Assembly (NCBI RefSeq): GCF_001425355.1
Contig: NZ_LMQN01000012.1
Coordinates: 727,254 to 791,253 of the forward strand
Source of the DNA: Chryseobacterium sp. Leaf405
GTDB lineage: Bacteria; Bacteroidota; Bacteroidia; Flavobacteriales; Weeksellaceae
DNA: 64,000 bases
Direction: 5' to 3'
The notes beneath the pieces are model-generated. The model ran no database searches. It worked only from the letters and a program-made list of their open reading frames with translations, and was not told the DNA's origin. Of this stretch, positions 19,695 through 28,674 are shown piece after piece. Made by a program: the position numbers and the translations under genes. The first letter of the stretch is position 1. Every line of letters begins with the position of its first letter.

Positions 19695-20471
19695 ATGGCA
19701 ACAACCAACGATATTTCAGTTGAAGAAAAATTAAGAGCTTTATACGATTTGCAGATCATTGATTCTAGATTGGATGAAATCCGAAATACAAGAGGAGAAT
19801 TGCCAATTGAAGTAGAAGATCTTGAAATTGAGATCGAAGGTCTTGAAAAAAGAGCAGAAAAATTTCATGCAGAAATTAAAGATCAGGACGATCAGATCAA
19901 AACAAAGCATGAGGTAATTAACCATGCAAAAACTTTAATTGAAAAATACAAATCTCAACAAGATAGCGTAAGAAACAATAAAGAGTTTGAAGCATTAAGC
20001 AAAGAAATGGAATTTCAGGAACTTGAAATTCAGCTTGCTGAAAAGAGAATCAAAGAATTTGGTGCTAAAATCGGTCATAAAAACGAAACGTTAGACGAGC
20101 TTAACATAAAAATCAGCGATCTTAAAAATCACCTTAAATTCAAGAAGGAAGAATTAGAAGGTTTAGTATCTGAAACTCAGAAGGAAGAAGATTATTTGTT
20201 AGCTAAATCTCAAGAGTTTTCAGCGAAAATCGACGCAAGATTATTGGCTTCTTACAATAGAATCCGTACAAATTCTCCAACTGGTTTAGCAGTGGTAGGT
20301 CTTGAAAGAGGAGCTCCAAAAGGATCTTTCTTTACAATCCCGCCTCAGAAGCAAATGGAAATTGCTCAGAGAAAGAAAATCATTATCGATGAGCATTCAG
20401 GAAAAATTCTTGTTGACGACGAGTTGGTAATGGAAGAAACCGAAAGAATGAATTCTGTAATTAAGTTTTAA
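19695..20471 (+). CDS. COG1579-family coiled-coil protein without its zinc-ribbon cysteines
   Basis: Cytoplasmic protein of 258 residues. Residues 8-180 are a long, highly charged antiparallel coiled coil (EVEDLEIEIEGLEKR, KNETLDELNIKISDLK). The C-terminal part (about 190-258) has the position and residual pattern of the C4 zinc ribbon of COG1579 proteins (SFFTIPPQKQMEI, HSGKILVDDEL), but the whole protein contains no cysteine, so it cannot form the usual zinc site. It is translationally close to nif3 (three-base gap). Function in the family is poorly defined; roles in nucleic acid or ribosome biology have been proposed for relatives. The family call is from overall layout and neighbour. Confidence 0.85.
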   Translation: MATTNDISVEEKLRALYDLQIIDSRLDEIRNTRGELPIEVEDLEIEIEGLEKRAEKFHAEIKDQDDQIKTKHEVINHAKTLIEKYKSQQDSVRNNKEFEALSKEMEFQELEIQLAEKRIKEFGAKIGHKNETLDELNIKISDLKNHLKFKKEELEGLVSETQKEEDYLLAKSQEFSAKIDARLLASYNRIRTNSPTGLAVVGLERGAPKGSFFTIPPQKQMEIAQRKKIIIDEHSGKILVDDELVMEETERMNSVIKF

Positions 20472-20493
20472 TTACTTATTTTAAAAATATATA

Positions 20494-20525
20494 AAAGCTG
20501 TTTCATTTTGAAGCAGCTTTTTTTA
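20494..20525 (+). terminator. Intrinsic terminator after the nif3 operon
   Basis: An 11-bp stem with one G-U pair (20494-20504 with 20510-20520, AAAGCTG and CAGCTTT ends) is followed by a run of T. Confidence 0.9.
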
Positions 20526-20527
20526 TG

Positions 20528-20632
20528 TCGTTGCGAGAAGCGAAGCGACGAAGCAATCTCTAAACTTACCGTCAGAATTCCACTCCTTCGAAGGGGTGGC
20601 GAAAATTCGGAAGAATTTTTGACGGGATGGTC
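20528..20632. repeat. Composite intergenic palindromic repeat
   Basis: A non-coding element between convergent genes. It starts with TCGTTGCGAGAAGCGAAGCG and then holds nested inverted repeats: CCGTCA (20569-20574) with TGACGG (20620-20625) enclose a near-perfect palindrome at 20580-20599 (CCAC-x-CCTTCGAAGG-x-GTGG). Base composition is clearly richer in G and C than the surrounding intergenic DNA. I recall elements of this look in many flavobacterial genomes; only one copy is visible here. Confidence 0.7.
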
Positions 20633-20653
20633 ATCAATTGATATTATTTTTTA

Positions 20654-20683
20654 GAAAAAAAACCGCCTCAACAGAAGCGGTTT
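20654..20683 (-). terminator. Intrinsic terminator of the acyl-CoA synthetase gene
   Basis: On the minus strand AACCGC (20682-20677) pairs with GCGGTT (20666-20661) and is followed by a run of T (plus-strand A run 20654-20662). It starts only five bases after the stop codon. Confidence 0.9.
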
Positions 20684-20687
20684 CATA

Positions 20688-22466
20688 TTATTCATGATGT
20701 TCATACATCTTATCATAAAGATTCATAAATTTTTCTTTAATGGCCTTTCTTTTCAGCTTTAAAGTTGGTGTGAGAAGTCCTGCTTCAATACTCCAGACCT
20801 CGGGAGTTAGTTCAATTTTTTTTATTTTTTCCCAATTTCCGAGATGTTCGTTGATGCCTTCAATTTCTTTTTCGATTCTTTCTTTCAATTCTTTGCTTTT
20901 TGCAATTTCCTGCGGAGTAGAACCTATCGTTATATTATTTCTCATTGCCCAGCTTCTCGCAAATTCAAAATCCGGTTGTACAAAAGCACAAGGCATTTTT
21001 TCACCGTCGCCGACAACCATGATCTGCTCAATAAACTTCGATGCTTTGGCTAAGTTTTCAATCGTTTGAGGAGCAATATATTTTCCACCAGATGTTTTAA
21101 ACATTTCCTTTTTACGGTCTGTAATCTGTAAAAATCCGTCCGTATCGATATGTCCGATATCTCCTGTGCGGAAATATCCGTCATCAGTAAAAGCTTCCTT
21201 GGTCATTTCTTCATTTTTAAAATAACCTTTGAAAATTGAAGGACCTTTCACCGTAATTTCACCGTCTTCCTGAATTTTTACATTCAGATTATCCAATGGC
21301 AAACCTACCGTTCCCACTTTCATTTTTCCGAAAGTATTAACGGAAATTACGGGTGAAGTTTCTGTTAAACCGTATCCTTCCAAAACAGGAATTCCTGCAT
21401 TTTGAAATATTAAGTTCAGTCTTGTGGATAATGCGGCAGACCCGGAAACCAAAGTCACAATTTCGCCACCCAAACCTTCTCGCCATTTCTTAAATACCAG
21501 TTTATCAGCAATAATTTCTTTTAACCCTGATGGTTTTGAGACGATTTTCTTTTTTGAAATTAAATCTAACGCCCAGAAGAATATTTTTTGTTTTAAACCT
21601 CCTGCAGACGAACCTGTTGCATAGATTTTATCGTAAACTTTTTCAACCAGCCGTGGTACAACGCTCATGTAGTGAGGTTTTACTTCTTTCACGTTTTCGC
21701 CCATTTTATCGATGCTTTCTGCGAAATAAATAGAAAAACCGTTATATTGAAAAAGGTAAAAAAGCATTCTTTCGAATATGTGACAGATCGGAAGAAAACT
21801 CAGCACTCTGGTATCTTTATAATCCAGGCTTTTCTTTCTTGGAATTCTCGGAATTGATCCTAAAACATTAGATACAATATTATGATGAGTCAGCATGACA
21901 CCTTTCGGTTTGCCCGTAGTTCCGGAGGTGTAGATAATAGTTGCCAAATCTTCAGAATTGATGGCATTTGAAAGATCTTCCACTTCAATTTGTGTAGAGT
22001 CATCCTCGCCAAGATCAAGAATTTCTTTCCAGTTTGCCGCTCCGCTGATATTGTTGAAAGTGAATATTCCCTGCAAAGAATGAATATTATGTTTCACCTT
22101 CATTACTTTATCAAAAAGTTCCTTATCGGAAACAAAACAGTACTTAATTTCAGCATTACTGAAAATAAATTCGTAATCTTCCGGCGAAATATTTGGATAT
22201 ACAGGCACAGAAACTACCCCGATCTGGGAAAGTCCGAGATCCATAATAGCCCATTCTGTGCGTGAATTGGTAGTTATTAAAGCAATTTTATCACCGGGTT
22301 TTATGCCGAGTTTTAAAAGTCCCCTAGATATTTTATTGGCCTCATTAATAAACTCCTGTGTAGACGTTTTTTTCCATTCGCCATTATATTTTGTCACGAA
22401 CATATCCGATTTCGGATATTTTTCTAATGCGTGGTGAGGTATATCGAATAATCTTTTAATTGTCAT
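20688..22466 (-). CDS. Long-chain fatty acid--CoA ligase (AMP-forming)
   Basis: Activates fatty acids to acyl-CoA with ATP, via an acyl-adenylate. The 592 residues carry the full ANL-superfamily motif set: P-loop YTSGTTGKPKG (179-189), A5 motif GYGLTET (364-370), YFRTGDIG (A7, around 433) and ITDRKKEMFKTSGGKYIAP (A8 hinge, around 447), with the catalytic-lysine region near the C-terminus (TPTLKLKRKAI). No signal peptide; a peripheral inner-membrane or cytoplasmic enzyme is expected. It is divergent from the acyl-CoA dehydrogenase gene at 22709, and both fit fatty-acid activation and oxidation. Chain-length preference cannot be read from the sequence, so no symbol is given, although FadD-like is a fair label. 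Confidence 0.95.
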   Translation of the reverse strand: MTIKRLFDIPHHALEKYPKSDMFVTKYNGEWKKTSTQEFINEANKISRGLLKLGIKPGDKIALITTNSRTEWAIMDLGLSQIGVVSVPVYPNISPEDYEFIFSNAEIKYCFVSDKELFDKVMKVKHNIHSLQGIFTFNNISGAANWKEILDLGEDDSTQIEVEDLSNAINSEDLATIIYTSGTTGKPKGVMLTHHNIVSNVLGSIPRIPRKKSLDYKDTRVLSFLPICHIFERMLFYLFQYNGFSIYFAESIDKMGENVKEVKPHYMSVVPRLVEKVYDKIYATGSSAGGLKQKIFFWALDLISKKKIVSKPSGLKEIIADKLVFKKWREGLGGEIVTLVSGSAALSTRLNLIFQNAGIPVLEGYGLTETSPVISVNTFGKMKVGTVGLPLDNLNVKIQEDGEITVKGPSIFKGYFKNEEMTKEAFTDDGYFRTGDIGHIDTDGFLQITDRKKEMFKTSGGKYIAPQTIENLAKASKFIEQIMVVGDGEKMPCAFVQPDFEFARSWAMRNNITIGSTPQEIAKSKELKERIEKEIEGINEHLGNWEKIKKIELTPEVWSIEAGLLTPTLKLKRKAIKEKFMNLYDKMYEHHE

Positions 22467-22708
22467 GAGATATAGTAATAATTAAATGATTTTAAATATA
22501 AGCATTTTTTTTAATTGTGGAAATTAGAAGTGATTAATTAGAAATCACTAAAATGTGTGGCATAATATATTTAATAATTCAAACGAATTTTATAAATGAT
22601 GAATATTTAAAAATTATGATAATTCATTGATTTACCCCTAATTGATGATTCTATTTTCAGGTTTGCCCAAAAAGTGTAAATTAGCCACTATCTAATTATT
22701 CAATTTTT

Positions 22709-23848
22709 ATGGACTTTAATTTATCAGAAGAACAGCTGATGATTCAGCAGGCAGCAAGGGATTTTGCACAAACCGAACTATTACCGGAGGTTATCGAAAG
22801 AGATCGCGACCAGAAATTCCCTACTGAACAGGTAAAGAAAATGGGCGAAATGGGGCTTTTGGGGATGATGGTAGATCCTAAGTACGGTGGTGCGGGTATG
22901 GACAGTGTGTCTTATGTATTGGCAATGGAAGAGATTGCAAAAATTGATGCTTCTGCGGCTGTTGTAATGTCTGTAAATAATTCATTGGTATGTGCCGGAC
23001 TTGAAAAATTTGCTTCTGAAGAACAAAAAGTGAAATATCTTACTCCTTTGGCAAGTGGACAGGTAATTGGAGCTTTTGCTTTGTCTGAGCCTGAAGCAGG
23101 TTCTGATGCAACTTCTCAGAAAACGACTGCGGAGGATAAAGGAGATTACTATCTTTTAAACGGAATCAAAAACTGGATAACAAACGGAGGAACGGCTACT
23201 TATTATATCGTAATTGCACAGACTGATCCTGAGAAAAAACATAAAGGTATCAATGCATTTATCGTAGAAAGAGGTTGGGAAGGTTTTGAAATCGGTACAA
23301 AAGAAGACAAATTAGGAATCAGAGGAAGTGATACGCATTCTTTGATCTTCAACAACGTGAAAGTACCGAAAGAAAACAGAATTGGTGAAGATGGTTTCGG
23401 ATTCAATTTTGCGATGGCAGTTTTAAATGGAGGTAGAATTGGTATCGCCTCTCAGGCACTAGGTATCGCTTCCGGAGCTTACGAATTGGCTTTAAAATAT
23501 GCTAAAACGAGAAAAGCTTTTAAAACTGAAATTATCAACCACCAGGCGATTGCTTTTAAATTGGCGGATATGGCAACTCAAATTATGGCGGCAAGAATGC
23601 TTTGCTACAAAGCTGCTGTAGAAAAAGATGCCGGAAAAGATATTTCTGAAATCGGTGCCATGGCAAAACTATATTCTTCTCAGGTGGCGATGGATACAAC
23701 TATTGAAGCGGTTCAAATTCACGGTGGATACGGATATGTAAAAGAATATCACGTAGAAAGAATGATGAGAGATGCTAAAATCACTCAGATCTATGAAGGA
23801 ACTTCTGAAATCCAGAAAATTGTGATTTCAAGAAGTATTTCAAAATAA
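22709..23848 (+). CDS. Acyl-CoA dehydrogenase
   Basis: FAD enzyme that oxidises acyl-CoA at the alpha-beta bond, 379 residues, the usual length for short-chain or branched-chain members. Motifs: the FAD/substrate signature FALSEPEAGSDA (about 115-126), WITNGG (about 151), the QAIAFKLADMA helix, and IYEGTSEIQ near the C-terminus, with the catalytic base Glu at 363 in the short-chain position. The IHGGYGY block is also present. It lies divergently from the acyl-CoA synthetase and upstream of a small membrane protein gene 26 bases away. A TAAATTAG box at 22677-22684 may be the -7 element. Butyryl-CoA-type substrate is likely but not proven. Confidence 0.95.
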   Translation: MDFNLSEEQLMIQQAARDFAQTELLPEVIERDRDQKFPTEQVKKMGEMGLLGMMVDPKYGGAGMDSVSYVLAMEEIAKIDASAAVVMSVNNSLVCAGLEKFASEEQKVKYLTPLASGQVIGAFALSEPEAGSDATSQKTTAEDKGDYYLLNGIKNWITNGGTATYYIVIAQTDPEKKHKGINAFIVERGWEGFEIGTKEDKLGIRGSDTHSLIFNNVKVPKENRIGEDGFGFNFAMAVLNGGRIGIASQALGIASGAYELALKYAKTRKAFKTEIINHQAIAFKLADMATQIMAARMLCYKAAVEKDAGKDISEIGAMAKLYSSQVAMDTTIEAVQIHGGYGYVKEYHVERMMRDAKITQIYEGTSEIQKIVISRSISK

Positions 23849-23874
23849 TTTAACAACAACAAAACACTATTTTT

Positions 23875-24240
23875 ATGAAAAAACCTTTGTGGATTACTTT
23901 AGGGGTAGTTATATTACTTATGGGAGTATTTATCTGGTACAAATTTTTCTTCGTTTTAGCAGATGGAGTTAAATCAGGGTATCTGAATTATGCTATTAAT
24001 AAAGGGTATGTATTCAAAACATATGAAGGTAAATTGATTCAGGAAGGCTTTGGAAGAGGAAAAACAGGAACAATTACCAGCTATGAGTTTGAATTTTCTG
24101 TTTCTGATCCTGAAGTTTTCAAACAATTGGAACTCAACAGTGGTAAATCATTTGATCTTCATTACAAAGAATACAACGGAACTTTGCCATGGAGAGGAAA
24201 CACTAAATATGTGGTAGATAAAATAGTGAATATGAAATAA
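23875..24240 (+). CDS. Small membrane-anchored protein of unknown function
   Basis: A 121-residue protein with one N-terminal membrane segment (about 5-27, WITLGVVILLMGVFIWYKFF) and a soluble domain predicted on the periplasmic side. The soluble part has the pattern DGVKSGYLNYAINKGYVFKTYEGKL and ends LPWRGNTKYVVDKI. I recognise this as a conserved small Bacteroidota protein that is often labelled 6-phosphogluconate dehydrogenase in databases; nothing in it supports that enzyme activity (no Rossmann fold, far too short). It starts 26 bases after the acyl-CoA dehydrogenase stop and is followed by a terminator, so the two genes probably form an operon. Confidence 0.85.
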   Translation: MKKPLWITLGVVILLMGVFIWYKFFFVLADGVKSGYLNYAINKGYVFKTYEGKLIQEGFGRGKTGTITSYEFEFSVSDPEVFKQLELNSGKSFDLHYKEYNGTLPWRGNTKYVVDKIVNMK

Positions 24241-24244
24241 CAAT

Positions 24245-24275
24245 AAAAGGCTCTCGCATTGAGAGCCTTTTATTT
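24245..24275 (+). terminator. Intrinsic terminator
   Basis: A perfect 11-bp stem (24245-24255 with 24261-24271, AAAAGGCTCTC) has a five-base loop and ends in T-rich DNA. The following gap to 24493 is AT-rich with no recognisable content. Confidence 0.92.
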
Positions 24276-24493
24276 TCACACGAACCACAAAATATTAATA
24301 ATATATATTTAAATTTTTATAATCTAATTGATTGTTTCTGTATATTGGATTGCATTTTTTACTAAAAGTTAAATCGTTATTCAATAATCAATTAAATGCT
24401 GAAGTAAAAGTATCAATTAGAATTTTCATTAAAACGATATTTTCATTAAAATATTATTAAAAATTAAATCTAATCACGAATGGATTTGAAAAA

Positions 24494-25450
24494 TCAATGA
24501 GAATCGGTGTTGGTTGTGTTTTTACCTTTCTTTTTATAAAAATAATATCCAATCCCTGCAATCAGAAGAAGCGGCCACAACGGAAGAATAAACAGGAAAA
24601 TAGACGTGATCACATTCCATCCGGAAGAAATTGCCGCCAGTGATTTTCCACCGAAAGTTCCCGGTTCTTTAAAACCTCTTGGCTTATCTTCAATGTTGAT
24701 CGAGATGCTGCAGATCGCATTATCAGAATAATTGTTTCCGAAAACCTCGACATTTTTACTTTCAACTTCACCGATTCCGCTTAGCTGATCCATAAGTTCG
24801 TCGAAATTTCGGATCGGTACTTTTACATCAAGCGTATAGTTTTTTCTTTCTTTTTCAGCATCAGAGTAGGAAGAATTTAATGGTTCGTCGGCGATGTAAG
24901 AAAAATCTTCGCTTTTTACATAACCATTATGTTTTCTTATTTCTTCTTTCACGACCTCTTTTACCGTTTCGGAATTGTCAACATTCAGATTAATAAAGCC
25001 GGATTTTACCATTTTATTCTTTAAAGCAGTAACTTCATAATTTTCTTTTTTTGACTTGTCTTTATAAATAATTTTTGTTTCCTTGATTATTTTCGGAGCA
25101 GGAACATTCACAACGATTTTTCCTTCTTTTGTTGCCGAATCTTTCTTTTCTGTTTTGGTTTCCAGTTTTACCGATGCAATTTTATCAGATAAAGAATCAA
25201 CAATTTTTGAAGTATTTTCTATTTTATCTTGTACCTCATTTTTAGTATCTTCAAATTCTTTGATTTTAACATTCGTAGAATCCAAAGCAGCATTCGCCTG
25301 ATCATTAATCGTATTAATTTTTTCAGAAGCTTTAGAAACTGCACTGTCTGCCGAATTTACGGCGTTTTCCAATTGAGAGGTTGCAACTTCTCCTTTTTTA
25401 CACATAATAAACGTGCCCGATACAGCAACAAGTAAGATGAACTTTTTCAT
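24494..25450 (-). CDS. DUF4349 domain lipoprotein
   Basis: Predicted envelope lipoprotein of 318 residues. A short signal sequence ends at C17 (GTFIMCKKG); methionine before the cysteine is unusual, so the lipobox is tentative. Residues 25-90 are Asp/Ser/Lys-rich and likely helical (repeated NSADSAVSKAS-type spacing). The DUF4349 core spans about 140-300 (KSGFINLNVDNSETV, DVKVPIRNFDELMDQLSGIGEVESK). A C-terminal membrane segment (about 285-303, FLFILPLWPLLLIAGIGYYF) is followed by a short basic tail, a layout typical of the family. Function is unknown. The gene stands alone, convergent with the small membrane protein gene and in tandem after prfC but beyond a terminator. Confidence 0.88.
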   Translation of the reverse strand: MKKFILLVAVSGTFIMCKKGEVATSQLENAVNSADSAVSKASEKINTINDQANAALDSTNVKIKEFEDTKNEVQDKIENTSKIVDSLSDKIASVKLETKTEKKDSATKEGKIVVNVPAPKIIKETKIIYKDKSKKENYEVTALKNKMVKSGFINLNVDNSETVKEVVKEEIRKHNGYVKSEDFSYIADEPLNSSYSDAEKERKNYTLDVKVPIRNFDELMDQLSGIGEVESKNVEVFGNNYSDNAICSISINIEDKPRGFKEPGTFGGKSLAAISSGWNVITSIFLFILPLWPLLLIAGIGYYFYKKKGKNTTNTDSH

Positions 25451-25621
25451 AAGATTATTTTTTTGTTGAAGTAAAATTAGGAGCGAAAGTTTTGTAAAGA
25501 TTGTAAAAGGAATGTATTTAGGTGGTAAAATTGTATTTAATTTAAAATCAGTTGTTTAAAATTAATTTACAAGCGTTTTACAAGAATTATTTTTGATTTT
25601 GAAAATCAAATTTTATCATAA

Positions 25622-25656
25622 ATAAAAAATCCGCAGAAATTTTTCTGCGGATTTAT
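25622..25656 (-). terminator. Intrinsic terminator of prfC
   Basis: A stem of about 12 bp (AAATCCGCAGAA with its complement, 25627-25654) is followed on the minus strand by a T run. It lies about 20 bases after the prfC stop codon. Confidence 0.92.
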
Positions 25657-25676
25657 ATATTTGAAAGTTAATTTAC

Positions 25677-27272
25677 TTAAGCATTCTGAAACTCACTGAT
25701 AAAATGCAATTTTACATTCGGGAATTTCTCTTGTGTCATGTGAATGGTGAAAGAAGAATCAGCTAGGAAAACCAATTGATTGTATTTATCTCTTGCCAAA
25801 AATCTTTGTTTCAATCTTGCAAATTCTTTAAATTCATCAGATTTTTCATCCGCTTCAACCCAGCAAGCTTTGTGCATAGAAAGTGTTTCGTAGGTACATT
25901 TTGCGCCATATTCATGCTCCAGACGATATTGAATAACTTCATACTGAAGCGCACCCACTGTTCCTATGATTTTTCTATTGTTCATTTCAAGGGTAAATAA
26001 CTGAGCAACACCTTCATCCATCAACTGATCGATGCCTTTTGCCAATTGTTTTGCCTTTAAAGGATCGCTGTTATTAATATATCTGAAATGTTCCGGGGAG
26101 AAGCTAGGAACGCCTTTAAAGCTTAATTTTTCACCGCCTGTCAACGTATCACCGATTCTGAAACTTCCTGTATCGTGAAGTCCGACAATATCTCCCGGGA
26201 AACTTTCGTCAACGACTTCTTTTTTATCTGCAAAGAATGCGTTTGGAGAAGAGAATTTCATTTTTTTGCCTTCTCTTACCAATAAATAATTTTCGTTTCT
26301 TTTGAAAGTCCCCGAAACAATTTTCACAAAAGCCAGACGGTCTCTGTGTTTCGGATCCATATTTGCGTGAATTTTGAAAACAAATCCTGTGAAAGTACTT
26401 TCTTCAGGCTTTACCAAACGGGTATCACTTTCTTTTGGCTGTGGCATCGGGGCGATGTCGATAAAAGCATTCAATAACTCACGAACTCCAAAGTTATTCA
26501 AAGCAGAACCAAAGAAAACCGGTTGTAAATCACCTTTCATGTAATCTTCACGATTAAATTCCGGGTAAACAGACTGAATCAAATCTAATTCTTCACGAAG
26601 ATTTTTTGCTGCTTTTTCTCCAATTACCTCATCTATTTTAGGATCATTAATATCGTCAAACTTAATAGAATCACCAACTTTCTGTTTTTTCTCTTCCAAA
26701 AATAACTGAATATTGTCTTCCCAGATATTATAAATTCCCTGAAAGTCGCTTCCCATACCGATCGGCAGAGAAAGCGGGCAAACCGTTAATCCTAATTTCT
26801 GCTCAACTTCATCCAGCAAATCGAAAGCGTCTTTACCTTCACGGTCAAGCTTATTAATGAAAACCAACATCGGGATGTTTCTCATTCTACAAACCTGAAC
26901 CAATTTTTCCGTTTGTTCCTCAACTCCTTTTGCAACGTCGATAACAACGATTACAGAGTCAACGGCTGTTAACGTTCTATAAGTATCTTCAGCAAAATCT
27001 TTGTGCCCCGGAGTATCCAGAATATTGATTTTGTGATCTCTGTATTCAAAAGCCAACACGGAAGTTGCCACGGAGATCCCTCTCTGTCTTTCAATTTCCA
27101 TGAAATCGGAGGTGGCTCCTTTTTTTATTTTGTTGGATTTTACCGCACCCGCTTCCTGAATTGCCCCTCCGAAAAGCAGTAACTTCTCTGTAAGAGTGGT
27201 TTTTCCGGCATCGGGGTGAGAGATAATTCCGAAGGTTTTTCTTTTTTCTATTTCTTTGATTAAGTCTGACAT
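25677..27272 (-). CDS. prfC: Peptide chain release factor 3
   Basis: Translational GTPase that recycles class I release factors from the ribosome after termination. The 531 residues are full length. G1 is HPDAGKTT (19-26), the switch-II motif DTPGHKD (86-92) and the G4 motif NKLD (140-143); the FGGAIQEAGAVK and KKGATSDFMEIERQRGISV stretches are characteristic of RF3 rather than EF-G. Domains II and III follow (VFKIHANMDPKHRDR, GVAQLFTLEMN, GAKCTYETLSMHKACWVE). It is upstream of a DUF4349 gene but separated by a terminator; the MFS gene on the same strand ends 62 bases before it, so read-through from there is possible. Confidence 0.97.
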   Translation of the reverse strand: MSDLIKEIEKRKTFGIISHPDAGKTTLTEKLLLFGGAIQEAGAVKSNKIKKGATSDFMEIERQRGISVATSVLAFEYRDHKINILDTPGHKDFAEDTYRTLTAVDSVIVVIDVAKGVEEQTEKLVQVCRMRNIPMLVFINKLDREGKDAFDLLDEVEQKLGLTVCPLSLPIGMGSDFQGIYNIWEDNIQLFLEEKKQKVGDSIKFDDINDPKIDEVIGEKAAKNLREELDLIQSVYPEFNREDYMKGDLQPVFFGSALNNFGVRELLNAFIDIAPMPQPKESDTRLVKPEESTFTGFVFKIHANMDPKHRDRLAFVKIVSGTFKRNENYLLVREGKKMKFSSPNAFFADKKEVVDESFPGDIVGLHDTGSFRIGDTLTGGEKLSFKGVPSFSPEHFRYINNSDPLKAKQLAKGIDQLMDEGVAQLFTLEMNNRKIIGTVGALQYEVIQYRLEHEYGAKCTYETLSMHKACWVEADEKSDEFKEFARLKQRFLARDKYNQLVFLADSSFTIHMTQEKFPNVKLHFISEFQNA

Positions 27273-27334
27273 ATCGTATTTTGAAGTTGCAAAAATCGTG
27301 AATTTTGTCGAATCCTGAAAATATGTTTTTAAAT

Positions 27335-28519
27335 CTAATTCTTAGAAGACTTTCTTTTTAATAAAAAAGCTAATCCTAATCCCACAAAAACCATTGCTGA
27401 ACTGAAAGGGAAAATATAATTCATTCCATAAATATCTGCAACGCCACCAATTAATGGTCCGGCAACACCCAATGAAAGATCGATGAAAAGTCCATACCCT
27501 GCCAACGCAGACCCCTGACTTGAAGGGGAAACGCTTTTTATGGCAACAACACCGAGCGCAGGGAAAATTAATGAAAATCCTAATCCCGTAACTCCGGCTC
27601 CTACAAGTGCCATTTGAGAATTCGTAGCAAAAGCGATTATCAAAAGCCCGATTGTTTCTACCAAAAGACAGGCAATCGCCACTTTTATTCCGCCATAATT
27701 ATTGATAACATTGCTGAAAACCAATCTTCCTGCAACAAAAAGTCCTCCGAAAACGGATAAACATAAAGCACCATTATTCCAGTGAAAATAATTGTAATAT
27801 AAAGTAATAAACGTAGAAATACTCGCAAAACCAAGACCTCCCAACGCAAGACAAACTCCGAAAGGAGCAACCTTTCCTAAAACTTTCCAGAAAGACTGAA
27901 CTTCTTTTTTGTTGATATTGGTTTTATTTTCTTTAGTTTTTGCGAAAAGAAATCCTGTAATTCCCAAAATAATAGAAAGAATTCCGATTCCGTATAAACT
28001 GAATTTTTGTTCAATTATAATTCCCAGAGAAGCTCCGATTGCCAAGGCTCCGTAGCACGCAACGCCATTATAAGAAATAATTTTTGCCGTATGTTTTTCA
28101 CCAACCGCCATAATTGCCCAATTGATAGGGCTTGCGCCAATCATTCCTTCGGCACAGCCTGTGAGTAAACGTGTAACCACCAAAAATGAAAGACTGGTAA
28201 AAGGTGAAAATTTAAAGTAATATGCAATAATCAGAAAAATTCCGGTTAAGGAAAAACTCAGCATACTGAATAATACGGCAGGTTTTGGACCTTTTCCATC
28301 GATGATTTTCCCGGAATACGCCCTTAGAAAAAAGGTAGAAACGTATTGTAAACTGATGACCACTCCGGCAATCACCAAACTGAATCCTAAACTTTTACTG
28401 ATGAAAATCGGAAGAACAGACAGAGATAATCCTATGATAAAGTATCCTACAAACGTAAAACATACATAAGTAATCAAGGATAAATTAACATTCTCTGACC
28501 GATTTACTAAATTATCCAT
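27335..28519 (-). CDS. Major facilitator superfamily transporter
   Basis: Inner-membrane transporter, 394 residues from the ATG at 28519, with about twelve hydrophobic segments. A longer frame starts with GTG at 28552, but a consensus -7 box TATCTTTG lies at 28546-28539 inside it, so the ATG is chosen. Motifs fit a drug or sugar-efflux type MFS protein: LRAYSGKIIDGKGPKP after TM2 (motif A-like) and VTRLLTGCAEGMIGASPINW (TM4-5 region). The closest family by feel is the YhhS/arabinose-efflux group. The substrate cannot be inferred. The divergent neighbour is a CPBP protease gene. Confidence 0.9.
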   Translation of the reverse strand: MDNLVNRSENVNLSLITYVCFTFVGYFIIGLSLSVLPIFISKSLGFSLVIAGVVISLQYVSTFFLRAYSGKIIDGKGPKPAVLFSMLSFSLTGIFLIIAYYFKFSPFTSLSFLVVTRLLTGCAEGMIGASPINWAIMAVGEKHTAKIISYNGVACYGALAIGASLGIIIEQKFSLYGIGILSIILGITGFLFAKTKENKTNINKKEVQSFWKVLGKVAPFGVCLALGGLGFASISTFITLYYNYFHWNNGALCLSVFGGLFVAGRLVFSNVINNYGGIKVAIACLLVETIGLLIIAFATNSQMALVGAGVTGLGFSLIFPALGVVAIKSVSPSSQGSALAGYGLFIDLSLGVAGPLIGGVADIYGMNYIFPFSSAMVFVGLGLAFLLKRKSSKN

Positions 28520-28538
28520 GTTGAAAAAAATTAAGGTG

Positions 28539-28546
28539 CAAAGATA
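28539..28546 (-). promoter_or_regulatory. -7 promoter box for the MFS gene
   Basis: TATCTTTG on the minus strand matches the Bacteroidota consensus TAnnTTTG and lies 19 bases before the chosen ATG. No clear -33 TTTG was found. Confidence 0.65.
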
Positions 28547-28621
28547 CTCCACAAAAATGTCTTATCAGAATAATAAAGCCAATAAAATGGGAATACTTAT
28601 CATTCAAAATTCCTATAATCC

Positions 28622-28651
28622 TTTACCATTCTATAAAATCAGTTATCTTTG
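28622..28651 (+). promoter_or_regulatory. Promoter for the CPBP protease-rdgB pair
   Basis: -7 box TATCTTTG at 28644-28651 and a -33-like TTTA at 28622-28625, 18 bases apart. The ATG follows at 28675, giving a leader of roughly 17 bases. Confidence 0.7.
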
Positions 28652-28674
28652 TTTCGTTAAAAAAATCAGACTTT

